A DNA stretch of 64,000 bases from Polyangium fumosum (GTDB taxonomy: Bacteria; Myxococcota_A; Polyangia; Polyangiales; Polyangiaceae): the NCBI RefSeq assembly GCF_005144585.1, contig NZ_SSMQ01000014.1:124001-188000 (forward strand), read 5' to 3'. Below are positions 1-8,189 of this stretch, in pieces. A program made the position numbers and the translations under genes. Numbering within the stretch: position 1 is the stretch's first letter; each line of letters starts with the position of its first letter. A model generated the notes under the pieces. The model made no database searches. It was not told the DNA's origin and saw nothing but the letters and a program-made list of their open reading frames with translations.

Positions 1-248
1 AGATCTCCCGCAAGCAGGTCAAGAGTGTGCTCGAGTCTCTGGTCACGGTCGGGCACCGTGAGCTGAAGAAGTCGGGCGTCTTCACGCTGCCGGGCTTTGC
101 GAAGTTCCGGGTGGTGAAGCGGCCGGCGACGAAGGCCCGCCAGGGGATCAACCCCTTCACCAAGCAGCCGATGACCTTCCCGGCGAAGCCCGCCAGCAAG
201 TCGGTGCGTGCGCGCCCGATCAAGGCGATCAAAGACGCCCTCGTCTGA
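1..248 (+). CDS. HU-family DNA-binding protein, 5'-truncated
   Basis: C-terminal part of a small basic histone-like protein; the open frame runs in from the window edge (first full codon at base 3) and ends at TGA 246-248. The visible part has the HU/IHF pattern: a helix reading SRKQVKSVLESLVTVGHREL, then a beta-arm segment with GVFTLPGFAKFRVVKRPATKARQGINPFT and a lysine/arginine-rich end. HU proteins dimerise and bend DNA in nucleoid organisation. The tail KPASKSVRARPIKAIKDALV is typical of myxobacterial and delta-type HU variants. A GTG at 27 is internal to the fold and is unlikely to be the real start. A strong terminator follows 36 bases downstream. Confidence 0.8.
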   Translation, partial: ISRKQVKSVLESLVTVGHRELKKSGVFTLPGFAKFRVVKRPATKARQGINPFTKQPMTFPAKPASKSVRARPIKAIKDALV

Positions 249-283
249 TAAACCGCTGCTCCCGTCGCGGCAGCAGCGCGCGA

Positions 284-322
284 CGAACGGCCCCGCGAGT
301 TCGCGTGGGCCGTTCGTTTTTT
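284..322 (+). terminator. Rho-independent terminator after the HU-like gene
   Basis: CGAACGGCCC (284-293) pairs with GGGCCGTTCG (307-316). An inner CGCGA/TCGCG pair extends the stem almost to the loop, and six T residues follow immediately. It ends the HU-like transcript. Confidence 0.9.
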
Positions 323-423
323 GTGGTCCCAAAGCAAAAAGACGAGGCGCTTGGGGCTCCAACGATCTGCCGCAGCGCGGCGCAGCCCTCCGCGAGCGGA
401 GAGCCGCGCCGCCGCGGGAGGCG

Positions 424-1038
424 TCACTTCTTTTTCTTGTAGATCTGGATGGCCACGGGGCCCGAGCCCGTCTTCGCCGTCGCGTTGACCTTCACCATCG
501 CGGGCACCGGCCACGGCCACGCGTAGCAGCTCGTCTTCTGGCCGATCGACGCTGACGAACCCGCCTCCTGGTCCACCGCGAGCGTCGGGTTCGCGGCGAG
601 GGCGCCGAGCTGCGGCGGCAGCGCCGTCGCCATGTCGAGCGTCATCGCCAGGTTGAGCTCCGTCACGCCGCCCGCGCCCTGCCCGATCACCGTGTAGCAG
701 AAGCCCGGCTCCAGCATCATCGTCGGCGTCGAGGCCGTCTGCCCCTCGGGCACCACCATGCAGAGCTGCCCACCTTCGGCCTTCATGCCGGGCGCCTCCA
801 CCTTCTCGCGCCCCTGCAGCATCGTCGTCAGCGCCAGCGACTGCACCGAGTCACACGCGGCCACCGTCGGCGGGGGCGGGGGCGGCGGGGGCGGCGGCGG
901 GGGCGGGGGCATGAAGCCGGCGTCCGGACCCGGCTGCGGCGGCGTCTCGGGCTCGCTCCCGCAGCCCGCCGACATCACCATCACCATCATCGACACGGCC
1001 GCCGCAGCGGCCCCCATGCACACCATCGAACGCGTCAT
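424..1038 (-). CDS. Secreted lipoprotein with polyproline linker
   Basis: A 204-residue predicted lipoprotein. The start chosen is the ATG at 1036-1038, preceded by a GAGGAGG ribosome binding site; an upstream in-frame extension lacks such a site. The N-terminus is a hydrophobic methionine/alanine-rich signal ending in SAGC, followed by a linker with 14 consecutive prolines. The C-terminal ~130 residues contain GFCYTVIGQGAG and CYAWPWPVPAMVKVNA. These match the C-terminal domain of the lipoprotein at 1661-2494 (GKCYTVLAVGAG, CYKWPWPMAGQAKYVI), so the two are paralogues. Function is unknown; a cell-surface location is inferred from the signal. Two cysteine pairs in the domain could form disulphides. 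Confidence 0.75.
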   Translation of the reverse strand: MTRSMVCMGAAAAAVSMMVMVMSAGCGSEPETPPQPGPDAGFMPPPPPPPPPPPPPPTVAACDSVQSLALTTMLQGREKVEAPGMKAEGGQLCMVVPEGQTASTPTMMLEPGFCYTVIGQGAGGVTELNLAMTLDMATALPPQLGALAANPTLAVDQEAGSSASIGQKTSCYAWPWPVPAMVKVNATAKTGSGPVAIQIYKKKK

Positions 1039-1161
1039 CGGACCCTCCTCGAAGCTCGAGGGGCGCGCATGCGCGCCGCGCGAGACAGAGTCGCGCTCAT
1101 ACACCCGAACCCTAACCGGGGCCACATCGCGATGAGGCCGTTCGAAGCGCGACCGGCTGCG

Positions 1162-1455
1162 TCATCGGATGGGCACGCCGAGCTCCTCCATCTCTCGCTG
1201 GATGCAGATGCGGGCCACGATGAGCGCGCGGGCCCGGAGCGACTCGTCGAGGTGCGCGGCCGTGTTCGCATCGTCGAGCGCCTCGCGCAGCATGCCGCGT
1301 TCGAGGTTCGCGATGGCCCGGCACAGGTGGTACTCGGCGCGCTCCGCCGCGATCCCCATCCCCGCGCCTGGCTTCAGCTCTTCGTCCAGGAACCAGCGCG
1401 CGAACGTCCCGGGCGGAGTGTCCGCCCCCTTCGGTCCCCCGCTCCTCTGATCCAT
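1162..1455 (-). CDS. Small helical hypothetical protein
   Basis: Ninety-seven codons from ATG 1453-1455. A longer in-frame extension to 1680 exists but overlaps the promoter and ribosome-binding region of the divergent lipoprotein gene, so I reject it. The product is mostly alpha-helical with a TPR-like spacing (AEYHLCRAIANLERGMLREALDDANTAAHL), but only about one and a half repeats are present. There is no signal peptide or membrane segment. No family recognised. The start codon sits inside a 7-bp inverted repeat (1455-1471), which may affect translation or bind a regulator. The gene lies between two paralogous lipoprotein genes. Confidence 0.5.
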   Translation of the reverse strand: MDQRSGGPKGADTPPGTFARWFLDEELKPGAGMGIAAERAEYHLCRAIANLERGMLREALDDANTAAHLDESLRARALIVARICIQREMEELGVPIR

Positions 1456-1471
1456 GAGGTAGTTTACCTCA
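1455..1471 (-). promoter_or_regulatory. Inverted repeat across a start codon
   Basis: TGAGGTA (1455-1461), GTT, TACCTCA (1465-1471) is a perfect 7-bp inverted repeat. On the minus strand the A of the start codon of the small helical gene is its last base, and the only nearby GAGG ribosome-binding candidate lies in the opposite arm. It could sequester the ribosome binding site in mRNA, or be an operator. Either role is inference. Confidence 0.35.
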
Positions 1472-1660
1472 CTGTAACGAGGTGTGCAGGGCGCGGCGCG
1501 CGGCTCGTGGGGGCGCGTGGGGACGAAAAACGGCTTTCGACGATCCGGTGTTGCTTGACGCCCGTCCAATCCGTCGGAAAGGCACACGTAAGTTTCACGG
1601 GTTCCCCGCGTTGATTGATAGGGTAGGACCCAGATTCGCCCGATTCCCGAGGAGGTCGCC

Positions 1661-2494
1661 TTGATTCGATCCATTGTCATCTCGTCCGCGCTGCTCGTCG
1701 CGCTCGCGCTTGCGACCGGCTGCGAGAAGTCCGACGACTCTCAGCCGGCCCAGACGGCCGCCAACCAGCAGCAAAACCCCTACCAGCAGTACCCGCAGGG
1801 GCAGTATCCGCAGGGGCAGTATCCGCAGGGGCAATACCCGCAAGGGCAGTACCCGCAGGGCCAGTACCCGCAGGGGCAGTACCCGCAGCAGCAGCCGTAT
1901 CCGCAGCAGCAGCCGTATCCGCAGCAGCAGCCGTACCCGCAGCAGCAGCCGGCTCCGCAGCAGCCGGCCCCGCAGGGCACCACGGCGCAGCCCGGCGGCT
2001 TCCAGTTCCCCACGATCCCCGGCTTCCCCGCTCCGGGCGGCACGACGACGACGGGCGGCACCACGACGCAGACGAGCGGCGGGGCGCAGGCGCAGCGCAT
2101 CGACCCGAACCTCGCGGGCGCGGCCACGCTGCCGCTCACGGCGTTCGCCCAGCAGTCGGCCCCGGGCATGCAGCGCGACGGCGCTGTGGCCGCGGGCAAC
2201 TTCTCCGAGGGCAGCATCCTCGAGGAGCCGGTCAACCTGCAGCCGGGCAAGTGCTACACGGTGCTCGCCGTCGGCGCGGGGCCGAGCGAGGTCGACATCT
2301 CGCTCGTCGCGACGACGCCCGTGCCCGGCATGAACCCGGTCCTCGCGCAGGACAGCGGCAGCGGCCAGCAGGCCTCGCTCGGCGGCGGCGGCAATTGCTA
2401 CAAGTGGCCGTGGCCGATGGCGGGGCAGGCCAAGTACGTCATCAAGGCGACGCGTGGATCGGGCGTCATCGCGGCGCAGCTCTACTCGAAGTGA
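1661..2494 (+). CDS. Lipoprotein with YPQGQ repeat linker
   Basis: A 277-residue predicted lipoprotein starting at TTG 1661 with GAGGAGG at 1649-1655. The signal segment (IVISSALLVALALATGC) ends in a near-lipobox cysteine. Residues ~44-105 are a low-complexity linker: six YPQGQ pentapeptides followed by YPQQQ/QQPAP units, reminiscent of prion-like Gln/Tyr/Pro linkers. A Pro/Gly/Thr stretch leads to a C-terminal domain with GKCYTVLAVGAGPSEVDIS and NCYKWPWPMAGQ, shared with the lipoprotein at 424-1038. Function unknown; it is probably an outer-surface protein carried on a flexible stalk. A strong terminator follows. Confidence 0.75.
   Translation: MIRSIVISSALLVALALATGCEKSDDSQPAQTAANQQQNPYQQYPQGQYPQGQYPQGQYPQGQYPQGQYPQGQYPQQQPYPQQQPYPQQQPYPQQQPAPQQPAPQGTTAQPGGFQFPTIPGFPAPGGTTTTGGTTTQTSGGAQAQRIDPNLAGAATLPLTAFAQQSAPGMQRDGAVAAGNFSEGSILEEPVNLQPGKCYTVLAVGAGPSEVDISLVATTPVPGMNPVLAQDSGSGQQASLGGGGNCYKWPWPMAGQAKYVIKATRGSGVIAAQLYSK
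1790..1945 (+). repeat. 15-bp in-frame coding repeats (YPQGQ/YPQQQ)
   Basis: Six 15-bp units encoding YPQGQ run from 1790 to 1879 with only synonymous changes between units, followed by related YPQQQP units. Copy-number change would keep the frame and only alter the length of the lipoprotein stalk. Confidence 0.85.
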
Positions 2495-2534
2495 CGTGAC
2501 ATTCGCCTCGGAATGAGGCGAACCCAAAGACGAC

Positions 2535-2578
2535 GGGGGCGTAGCTCGACGAAGCGAGCCGCGCCCCCGCGGCTTTTT
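2535..2578 (+). terminator. Strong hairpin terminator
   Basis: GGGGGCG (2535-2541) pairs with CGCCCCC (2562-2568), and GCTCG (2544-2548) pairs with CGAGC (2555-2559). The T-run at 2574-2578 gives plus-strand polarity. The hairpin also lies just past the minus-strand glyA stop. Its sequence resembles the hairpin at 24057-24091. Confidence 0.8.
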
Positions 2579-2591
2579 GTGCGGCGTTTCG

Positions 2592-3866
2592 TCAGGAGAC
2601 GATGCCGGGCGCGGGGAAGCTCTGGCAGAGTTCCTTCACCTCGCCGGCGATCCGGGTGATGCGCGCCTCGTCCTGCGGATGGTCGGCGACCTCGGCCATC
2701 CACGCCGCGATGAGCTCCATCTCCTTCGGGCCCATGCCGCGCGACGAGATCGACGGCGTGCCGATGCGGAGCCCCGAAGGATCCATGGGCTTGCGCGGAT
2801 CGTTGGGGATCGAATTGTAGTTGCCCACGAGCCCCGCGCGATCGAGCGCCTTCGCGTACGGCTTTCCGCCGATGTTCTTCGGCGTCATGTCGACGAGCAG
2901 GAGGTGGTTGTCCGTGCCGCCGGTGATCAGCCGGAAGCCCTTCGCTTCGAGCGCCGCGCCGAGGACACGCGCGTTCTCCACCACGCGCGCCGCGTACTGC
3001 TTGAACGACGGCTCCATCGCCTCGCGCGCGGCGACCGCGATCGCGGCCGTCGTGTGGTTGTGCGGGCCGCCCTGCAGGCCTGGGAACACCGCGCGATCAA
3101 TCGCGGAGGCGTGCTCGGTCTTGCAGAGGATGGCCGCGCCGCGCGGGCCACGGAACGTCTTGTGCGTCGTCATCGTCACGACGTCCGCGATCCCGATCGG
3201 CGACGGATGCGCCCCGCCGGCGACGAGGCCCGCGATGTGCGCGATGTCGGCCGCGAGGATCGCGCCCACCTCGTCCGCGATGGCGCGGAACGCGGGGAAG
3301 TCGAGCGTGCGCGGGTAGGCCGTCGTGCCGCACCAGATGAGCTTCGGCCGGTGCGTCCGGGCGAGCTCGCGCACCTGGTCCATGTCGATGCGGTGATCGT
3401 CCGCGCGCACGCCGTAGGGCACGCTGTTGAAGAACTTGCCCGTGATGCTGACGTTCCAGCCGTGCGTCAGGTGCCCGCCCGCGGGCAGGCCGAGGCCCAT
3501 GATCGTCTCGCCGGGCTTCACGAACGCGAGGTACACGGCGAGGTTCGCGGGGCTGCCCGAGTAGGGCTGCACGTTGACGTGATCGGCCCCGAAGACCTGC
3601 TTCATGCGGCTCCGGGCCAGCTCCTCGACCTGATCGATCTGCTGCTGGCCCTCGTAGTACCGCTTCTGCGGGTAGCCCTCCGAGTACTTGTTCGTCAGGA
3701 CCGACCCCGTCGCTTCGAGGACCGCACGCGAGACGTAGTTCTCGCTCGCGATGAGCCGGATCGTGTCGGCCTCCGCGCGCTCCTCGCGGCGGATGAGCTC
3801 GGCGATCTCCGGATCGACCTCGGAGAGCGGGCGGTGGCCCTCGGGCTTCGTTGTCGCGGCGGTCAT
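2592..3866 (-). CDS. glyA: Serine hydroxymethyltransferase
   Basis: PLP enzyme that interconverts serine plus tetrahydrofolate with glycine plus 5,10-methylene-THF, the main cytosolic source of one-carbon units. The 424 residues match the usual ~420. Visible motifs: IRLIASENYVS near the N-terminus, NKYSEGYPQKRYYEG, QPYSGSPANLAVY, and the cofactor-binding lysine in TMTTHKTFRGPRG (K236). The start ATG (3864-3866) overlaps the TGA of the upstream E2 gene in an ATGA junction, so the two are cotranscribed and probably translationally coupled. A terminator-like hairpin lies just downstream at 2535-2578. Confidence 0.97.
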   Translation of the reverse strand: MTAATTKPEGHRPLSEVDPEIAELIRREERAEADTIRLIASENYVSRAVLEATGSVLTNKYSEGYPQKRYYEGQQQIDQVEELARSRMKQVFGADHVNVQPYSGSPANLAVYLAFVKPGETIMGLGLPAGGHLTHGWNVSITGKFFNSVPYGVRADDHRIDMDQVRELARTHRPKLIWCGTTAYPRTLDFPAFRAIADEVGAILAADIAHIAGLVAGGAHPSPIGIADVVTMTTHKTFRGPRGAAILCKTEHASAIDRAVFPGLQGGPHNHTTAAIAVAAREAMEPSFKQYAARVVENARVLGAALEAKGFRLITGGTDNHLLLVDMTPKNIGGKPYAKALDRAGLVGNYNSIPNDPRKPMDPSGLRIGTPSISSRGMGPKEMELIAAWMAEVADHPQDEARITRIAGEVKELCQSFPAPGIVS

Positions 3867-5191
3867 CCGACTTCGAACTCCCCGCGGCTCAGCAAATCTG
3901 CGACGCGCCAGAGGAACGAGTTTGCCAGCACGCCGTCGACGATCCGGTGATCGTACGAGAGCGCCATGTACATCACCGGGTGGATGGCGATGACGTCCTC
4001 GCCGTCGCGCGTCACCACCACGGGCCGCTTCTTGATCTCGCCCATGCGCAGGATGCCCACGTTCGGCTGCGAGATGATCGCGCCGCCGAAGAGGTTGCCC
4101 TTGAGGCCGGGGTTCGAGACCGTGAACGTCGTGCCAGCGAGGTCGTCTGCGGTGGTCTTGCCCGCCCGCGCGCGCGTCGCGAGTTCGTCGATCTGCGCCG
4201 CGACGCCGCGGAGCGAGAGTTGATCGGCGTGCTTGATGCTCGGCACGAGGAGACCACCAGGCGTCTCGACCGCGACGCCCAGGTTGATCTCCTTGAGCAC
4301 GACGAAGGAGTTGTCGAGCACGCGCGCGTTGAGGTGCGGGTGCTCGCGCAGCGCGCGGACCGTCGCCGCGCAGATGAAGGCGAGGAACGTGAGCGGCACG
4401 CCCTCCTTCTTGAAGCGATCCTTGTGCTGGTCGCGCAGCTTCGTGGTCGCCTGCAGATCGACCTCGGCCACCGTGACCACGTGCGGCGACGTGATCTTCG
4501 AGTACGCCATGTGGTCGGCCGTGATGCGACGGCGGCGCGAGAACGGGATGACCTCGTCACCCGGGCGCGGCGTGTACGGCGGCACCTTGTACGCGCCATA
4601 CCCGACGCCCGGGATCGGCGGGACGAATCCACCACCCGACTGCACGAGCTGCGCGAGCTCCGGGGCGGCCATGATCGGCTGGGCGGGCACGTGCGCGGCG
4701 GGCGGCGGAGGCACGGCGAACGCGGCGGGCGCGGGCGCGGCGTGGGCCACGCGGCGCACGTCGTCGTGCGTGATGCGCCCGTGCTCGCCCGTGCCTTGCA
4801 CCTGGCTCAGGTCGACGCCTTCTTCCCGCGCGAGCTTGCGCGTCGAGGGCGAGCCGAGCGGCTGCGCCGTGGACTCGGCCTTCGTCTCTTTGGGCGCCTG
4901 CGGCTCGGCGGGCGCGGGGGGGATGGCGGGGCGCACCACGTCTGCGCCGGCCGTCGCCGTCTCATCGAGGCGGCAGAGCAGCCCGCCCTTCGGGACCACC
5001 GCCCCTACGGCCGCCACGATGCTCTCGACCCGCCCCGCGGAAGGAGCGGGGACCTCGGTGTCGGCCTTGTCCGTCGCGACTTCCAGGAGCGGCTGCTCCC
5101 GCGCCACGAAGTCGCCTTCACGCACGAGCCACTTGGTCACCGTCCCCTCGGCCACGCTTTCACCGAGCTGGGGCATGACTACGTCGATCAT
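3863..5191 (-). CDS. 2-oxoacid dehydrogenase E2 (dihydrolipoamide acyltransferase)
   Basis: A 442-residue E2 acyltransferase. Start chosen at ATG 5189-5191 (MIDVVMPQLGES), which begins exactly at the lipoyl domain; an AGGAG lies upstream. Order: lipoyl domain (residues ~1-75, lipoyl lysine K42 in EVATDKADTE), Pro/Ala-rich linker, peripheral subunit-binding domain (STRKLAREEGVDLSQVQGTG...GRITHDDV), second linker, and the catalytic domain ending with SYDHRIVDG (H415, D419). It transfers the acyl group from E1 to CoA. The E1 and E3 partners are not in the window, so the substrate (2-oxoglutarate, branched-chain oxoacids or pyruvate) cannot be fixed. It overlaps glyA downstream by 4 bp. Confidence 0.93.
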   Translation of the reverse strand: MIDVVMPQLGESVAEGTVTKWLVREGDFVAREQPLLEVATDKADTEVPAPSAGRVESIVAAVGAVVPKGGLLCRLDETATAGADVVRPAIPPAPAEPQAPKETKAESTAQPLGSPSTRKLAREEGVDLSQVQGTGEHGRITHDDVRRVAHAAPAPAAFAVPPPPAAHVPAQPIMAAPELAQLVQSGGGFVPPIPGVGYGAYKVPPYTPRPGDEVIPFSRRRRITADHMAYSKITSPHVVTVAEVDLQATTKLRDQHKDRFKKEGVPLTFLAFICAATVRALREHPHLNARVLDNSFVVLKEINLGVAVETPGGLLVPSIKHADQLSLRGVAAQIDELATRARAGKTTADDLAGTTFTVSNPGLKGNLFGGAIISQPNVGILRMGEIKKRPVVVTRDGEDVIAIHPVMYMALSYDHRIVDGVLANSFLWRVADLLSRGEFEVG

Positions 5192-5320
5192 GGAGTTCGC
5201 TCCTGGAAATCCCCGCGCTTTCGGGTCTGGCTCGCGGGGGGGCCGCTCGTATACGCCTTGCGCCTGGCGAGGGCAACGTGAGCGCACGCGCAGAGCGACG
5301 ATCTTGGGCTTCTGCCGGTG

Positions 5321-6076
5321 TCAGAGCGCCGTGCCCGAGGACGCCTTCGCGAGCGCGCGGTCGACGGCGCGGGTGCTGAAGCCCACGAGGATCTGCCCGC
5401 GGATGTCGATGACGGGGATGCTGCCGCCGCGCTGGCCCGACTTTTCGAGCTTGTCGCTCATCTCCCGTGCGGCCTCCGGGCTCGCCTCCACATCCTTCTT
5501 CACGACGCGCACTCCCTTGGAGCGCAAATAATCTTCCGCCTGGTGGCAGGGTTTGCACCAGTCCGCGCCGTAGACGATCACCGTCAGATCCGAGGCCACG
5601 ACGGGCGGCTCGTTCGTCGGCTTCGCCCCTTGCGTCGCGCTCGGCGCGCCTGTCGGCGAGGGCGGCGGGGGAGGGGCGATCTTCGCGAGGTACGCGCTCC
5701 GCCGCTTCTCCACCTCTGACTCCCACGCGCGCCGCGTCATCGTCCGCGCCGCGTACGTCCCGTCGTCGCGCTTCTTCGTCAGATCGACGACGTAAAACAG
5801 GTGCTTCGTCCCGTCCTCGCGATCACTCACGACGACACGCACGAGCGATCGACCCTCCGCCGGCACGTCCGCGGGCTTGAGCTCGACGTGCATGTCGCCC
5901 TTCTCGTCGATCCACGTGAGCAGGAGGTTCGGCGTGTCCTCGCCGATCGCGAGCGCCGGCAGCTCCTCCGTCGTCGCGAGCGGCGTCGTGCCATCGTCTT
6001 CTTTCTTGCTCGAACACGCGGCCGCGTTTTGCAAGGTGAAGAGCGCGATGATTGCGAAGAGCGCCGCGCGATTCAC
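5321..6076 (-). CDS. Thioredoxin/glutaredoxin-like lipoprotein
   Basis: A 251-residue exported redox protein. GTG start with GGAGG upstream. The N-terminal hydrophobic segment ends at a cysteine (QNAAAC, C21; the lipobox is imperfect). Residues ~40-120 form a domain without a recognised family. A Pro-rich linker leads to a glutaredoxin/thioredoxin-like domain with the redox motif WCKPC in VIVYGADWCKPCHQAEDYL and a cis-proline context (GGSIPVIDIRGQILVGF). It probably handles thiol-disulphide exchange at the periplasmic face. The start overlaps the stop of the ABC-F gene (GTGA junction), so the two form an operon. Confidence 0.8.
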   Translation of the reverse strand: MNRAALFAIIALFTLQNAAACSSKKEDDGTTPLATTEELPALAIGEDTPNLLLTWIDEKGDMHVELKPADVPAEGRSLVRVVVSDREDGTKHLFYVVDLTKKRDDGTYAARTMTRRAWESEVEKRRSAYLAKIAPPPPPSPTGAPSATQGAKPTNEPPVVASDLTVIVYGADWCKPCHQAEDYLRSKGVRVVKKDVEASPEAAREMSDKLEKSGQRGGSIPVIDIRGQILVGFSTRAVDRALAKASSGTAL

Positions 6077-8085
6077 GCCGTCCTCCCCACGTCTTCAGCC
6101 GCGAGCTCCTCGCCGAGCGTCATCCACTCCGTCATCGCCGTGTCCACGCGCCGCGCCAGCGCTTGCTCCTCGGACACCATTTTCGCGAGTTTTTCCCAGT
6201 CCCCGCCCGGGTCCTGCTTCAGGCCCTCGCGCATCCGTCCGAGCTCGGCCTCACCCTTCGCGATCTCCTCTTCGAGCTCCTTCACGCGCTTGCGCTTGCG
6301 CTCGATCGCACGCGACGCGGCCTTCTCCGCCTCGAACGCGCGTTTCTTGTCGAGCGGCGACTCCGGCCCCTTCGCCTGCGTCACGACCGTCGACGCGCTC
6401 CGCTTCACCGCGCGTTTCGCGCGCCCGTCGTCCTGGGCGCGCGCGTCCTCGTCGGCGCCGTCGTCCTCCTCGAGCGGGGTGCTCGGCCGGGACAAACTCG
6501 CCTGGAAGTCACGGTATCCGCCGGGGAAGAGCTCGATCTTGCCGCCGTGGAACGCGCAGATCCGCGTGGTCACCGCGTCGAGGAAGCGGCGATCGTGCGA
6601 CACGAGCACGACCGATCCTTCGAAGCTCGCGAGCGCCTCCTCCAGGATCTCCGCCGCCGGGATGTCGAGGTGGTTCGTCGGCTCGTCGAGGAACAGCAGG
6701 TTGCGTGGTTCGAGCAGGAGCTTCGCCAGCGCGAGCCGGCTCCGCTCGCCCCCGGAAAAACCTTCCACCTTGCGCAGCGTGTCGTCGCCATAGAAGCGGA
6801 ACCGCGCGAGGTACTGCCGCGCTGCGTCCACGTTCATGTCGCCCCGCACGCTGCGGATCTCCTCGACCGCCGTCTTGTTCGGATCGAGCGAGCCGAGGTG
6901 CTGATCGAAATACCCCTCGCAGAGGTTCGTGCCGCGCTTGACCTCGCCTTGGTCCTCCTCGGCCCCGCGCCCCGCGAGGATCTTCAGCAGGGTCGACTTG
7001 CCACACCCGTTCGGGCCGAGGATGCCGATCCGCTCCCCGCGACGCAGGAGCAGTTCAAACCCCGAAAAGAGCTGCCGCCCGCCGCGCTCCGCCGCGAGCC
7101 CCCGCGCGTCGAGCACGATGTCTCCGCTGCGCGGCGCCTGCACGAAGCGGAAGGCCACCTTCTCCGCCCGCGCCCACACGTCCTCCGGCCGGTCGACGGT
7201 CTCCAGCTTGTCGAGCATCTTCCGCCGGCTCTGCGCCTGCTTCGTCTTTTGCCCCGCGATGTTCCGCCGAATGAACTCCTCGGTCTTCGCGACGAACGCC
7301 TCTTGCCGCTCGGCGAGCTCGCGCTCCCGCTCGAGATCCTCCTCGCGTGCCTCCGCGTACTGCGAGTACGCGAGCGGATACACGCGAAAACTCCGCCGCC
7401 CGAGCTCCATCGTGATCGGGCAGAGCGCGTCGAGGAACGCGCGATCGTGCGAGACCACGAGCATCGCGCTCGGCAGGGCCGCGAGGTGCCGCTCCAGCCA
7501 CGCGATCGTCTCGATGTCGAGGTGGTTCGTCGGCTCGTCGAGCAAGATCAGGTCCGGCGTGTTCGCGAGCGCCACGCCGAGGTGCAGCCGCCCGCGCTCC
7601 CCGCCCGACAGGCTCCCGAGCGCGCGGCCCATGTCCTCGTGCGAGAAGCCGAGGTGCGCGGCGAGCATCTCCACGCGCCGCTCCAGCGCATCCCCGCCCG
7701 CCAGGTGGTACTTGTCCGTCGCGTTCGCCAGCCGATCGAGCGCTTGTTTCGTCCCGCTCGCGGCCGCGTGCGAGGCCTCGTCGAGCTCCTTCCGCAACGA
7801 AAGCAGCTCGTCGAACCCCGACAGGAAGGCTTCGAGCACCGTGCCGACCTTCGGCAGTTCGTGGGATTGCCGGACGTACGCGACCCGCGTCCCTCGCTTG
7901 ATCACGACCGAGCCCGCGTCCGGGACGAGCTCCCGCGCGATCAGCCGCATCAGCGTGGACTTTCCCGCGCCGTTCGGCGCCACGAGCGCGGCCCGCTCCC
8001 CCGGGGCGAGCGAGAACGTCACCCCTTGAAAGAGCTGATTTGCGCCGTACCCGAAGCCGAGGCCGGAGACCTGAAGGACGGTCAT
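6073..8085 (-). CDS. ABC-F family ATPase (Uup/YheS-like)
   Basis: A 670-residue soluble protein with two fused ABC ATPase domains and no membrane segments, the hallmark of ABC-F proteins, which act on ribosomes. Domain 1: Walker A APNGAGKST, signature LSGGERGRL, Walker B LILLDEPTNHLD. Domain 2: GPNGCGKST, FSGGERSRLALAKLLL, LLFLDEPTNHLD. The linker between them is charged and helical. The C-terminal ~90 residues form a coiled coil (ERKRKRVKELEEEIAKGEAELGRM region), as in Uup. A second ATG six codons upstream is possible; I chose the one that begins MTVLQVSGLGFGYG. It is the first gene of a two-gene overlap with the redox lipoprotein. Confidence 0.9.
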   Translation of the reverse strand: MTVLQVSGLGFGYGANQLFQGVTFSLAPGERAALVAPNGAGKSTLMRLIARELVPDAGSVVIKRGTRVAYVRQSHELPKVGTVLEAFLSGFDELLSLRKELDEASHAAASGTKQALDRLANATDKYHLAGGDALERRVEMLAAHLGFSHEDMGRALGSLSGGERGRLHLGVALANTPDLILLDEPTNHLDIETIAWLERHLAALPSAMLVVSHDRAFLDALCPITMELGRRSFRVYPLAYSQYAEAREEDLERERELAERQEAFVAKTEEFIRRNIAGQKTKQAQSRRKMLDKLETVDRPEDVWARAEKVAFRFVQAPRSGDIVLDARGLAAERGGRQLFSGFELLLRRGERIGILGPNGCGKSTLLKILAGRGAEEDQGEVKRGTNLCEGYFDQHLGSLDPNKTAVEEIRSVRGDMNVDAARQYLARFRFYGDDTLRKVEGFSGGERSRLALAKLLLEPRNLLFLDEPTNHLDIPAAEILEEALASFEGSVVLVSHDRRFLDAVTTRICAFHGGKIELFPGGYRDFQASLSRPSTPLEEDDGADEDARAQDDGRAKRAVKRSASTVVTQAKGPESPLDKKRAFEAEKAASRAIERKRKRVKELEEEIAKGEAELGRMREGLKQDPGGDWEKLAKMVSEEQALARRVDTAMTEWMTLGEELAAEDVGRTA

Positions 8086-8189
8086 GGCCGGCAGTCTTAG
8101 CATGTAAGACAGGAGTCACCCGACATCCGGCCCCGGGGGACGCCGGAACCTCGCGCCATCCGTCCCGAACCTGGATAGGATGTGCCCCG

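Noticed and set aside
758-1135. Poly-glycine open frame on the plus strand
   Set aside because: It is the antisense of the polyproline linker of the lipoprotein at 424-1038.
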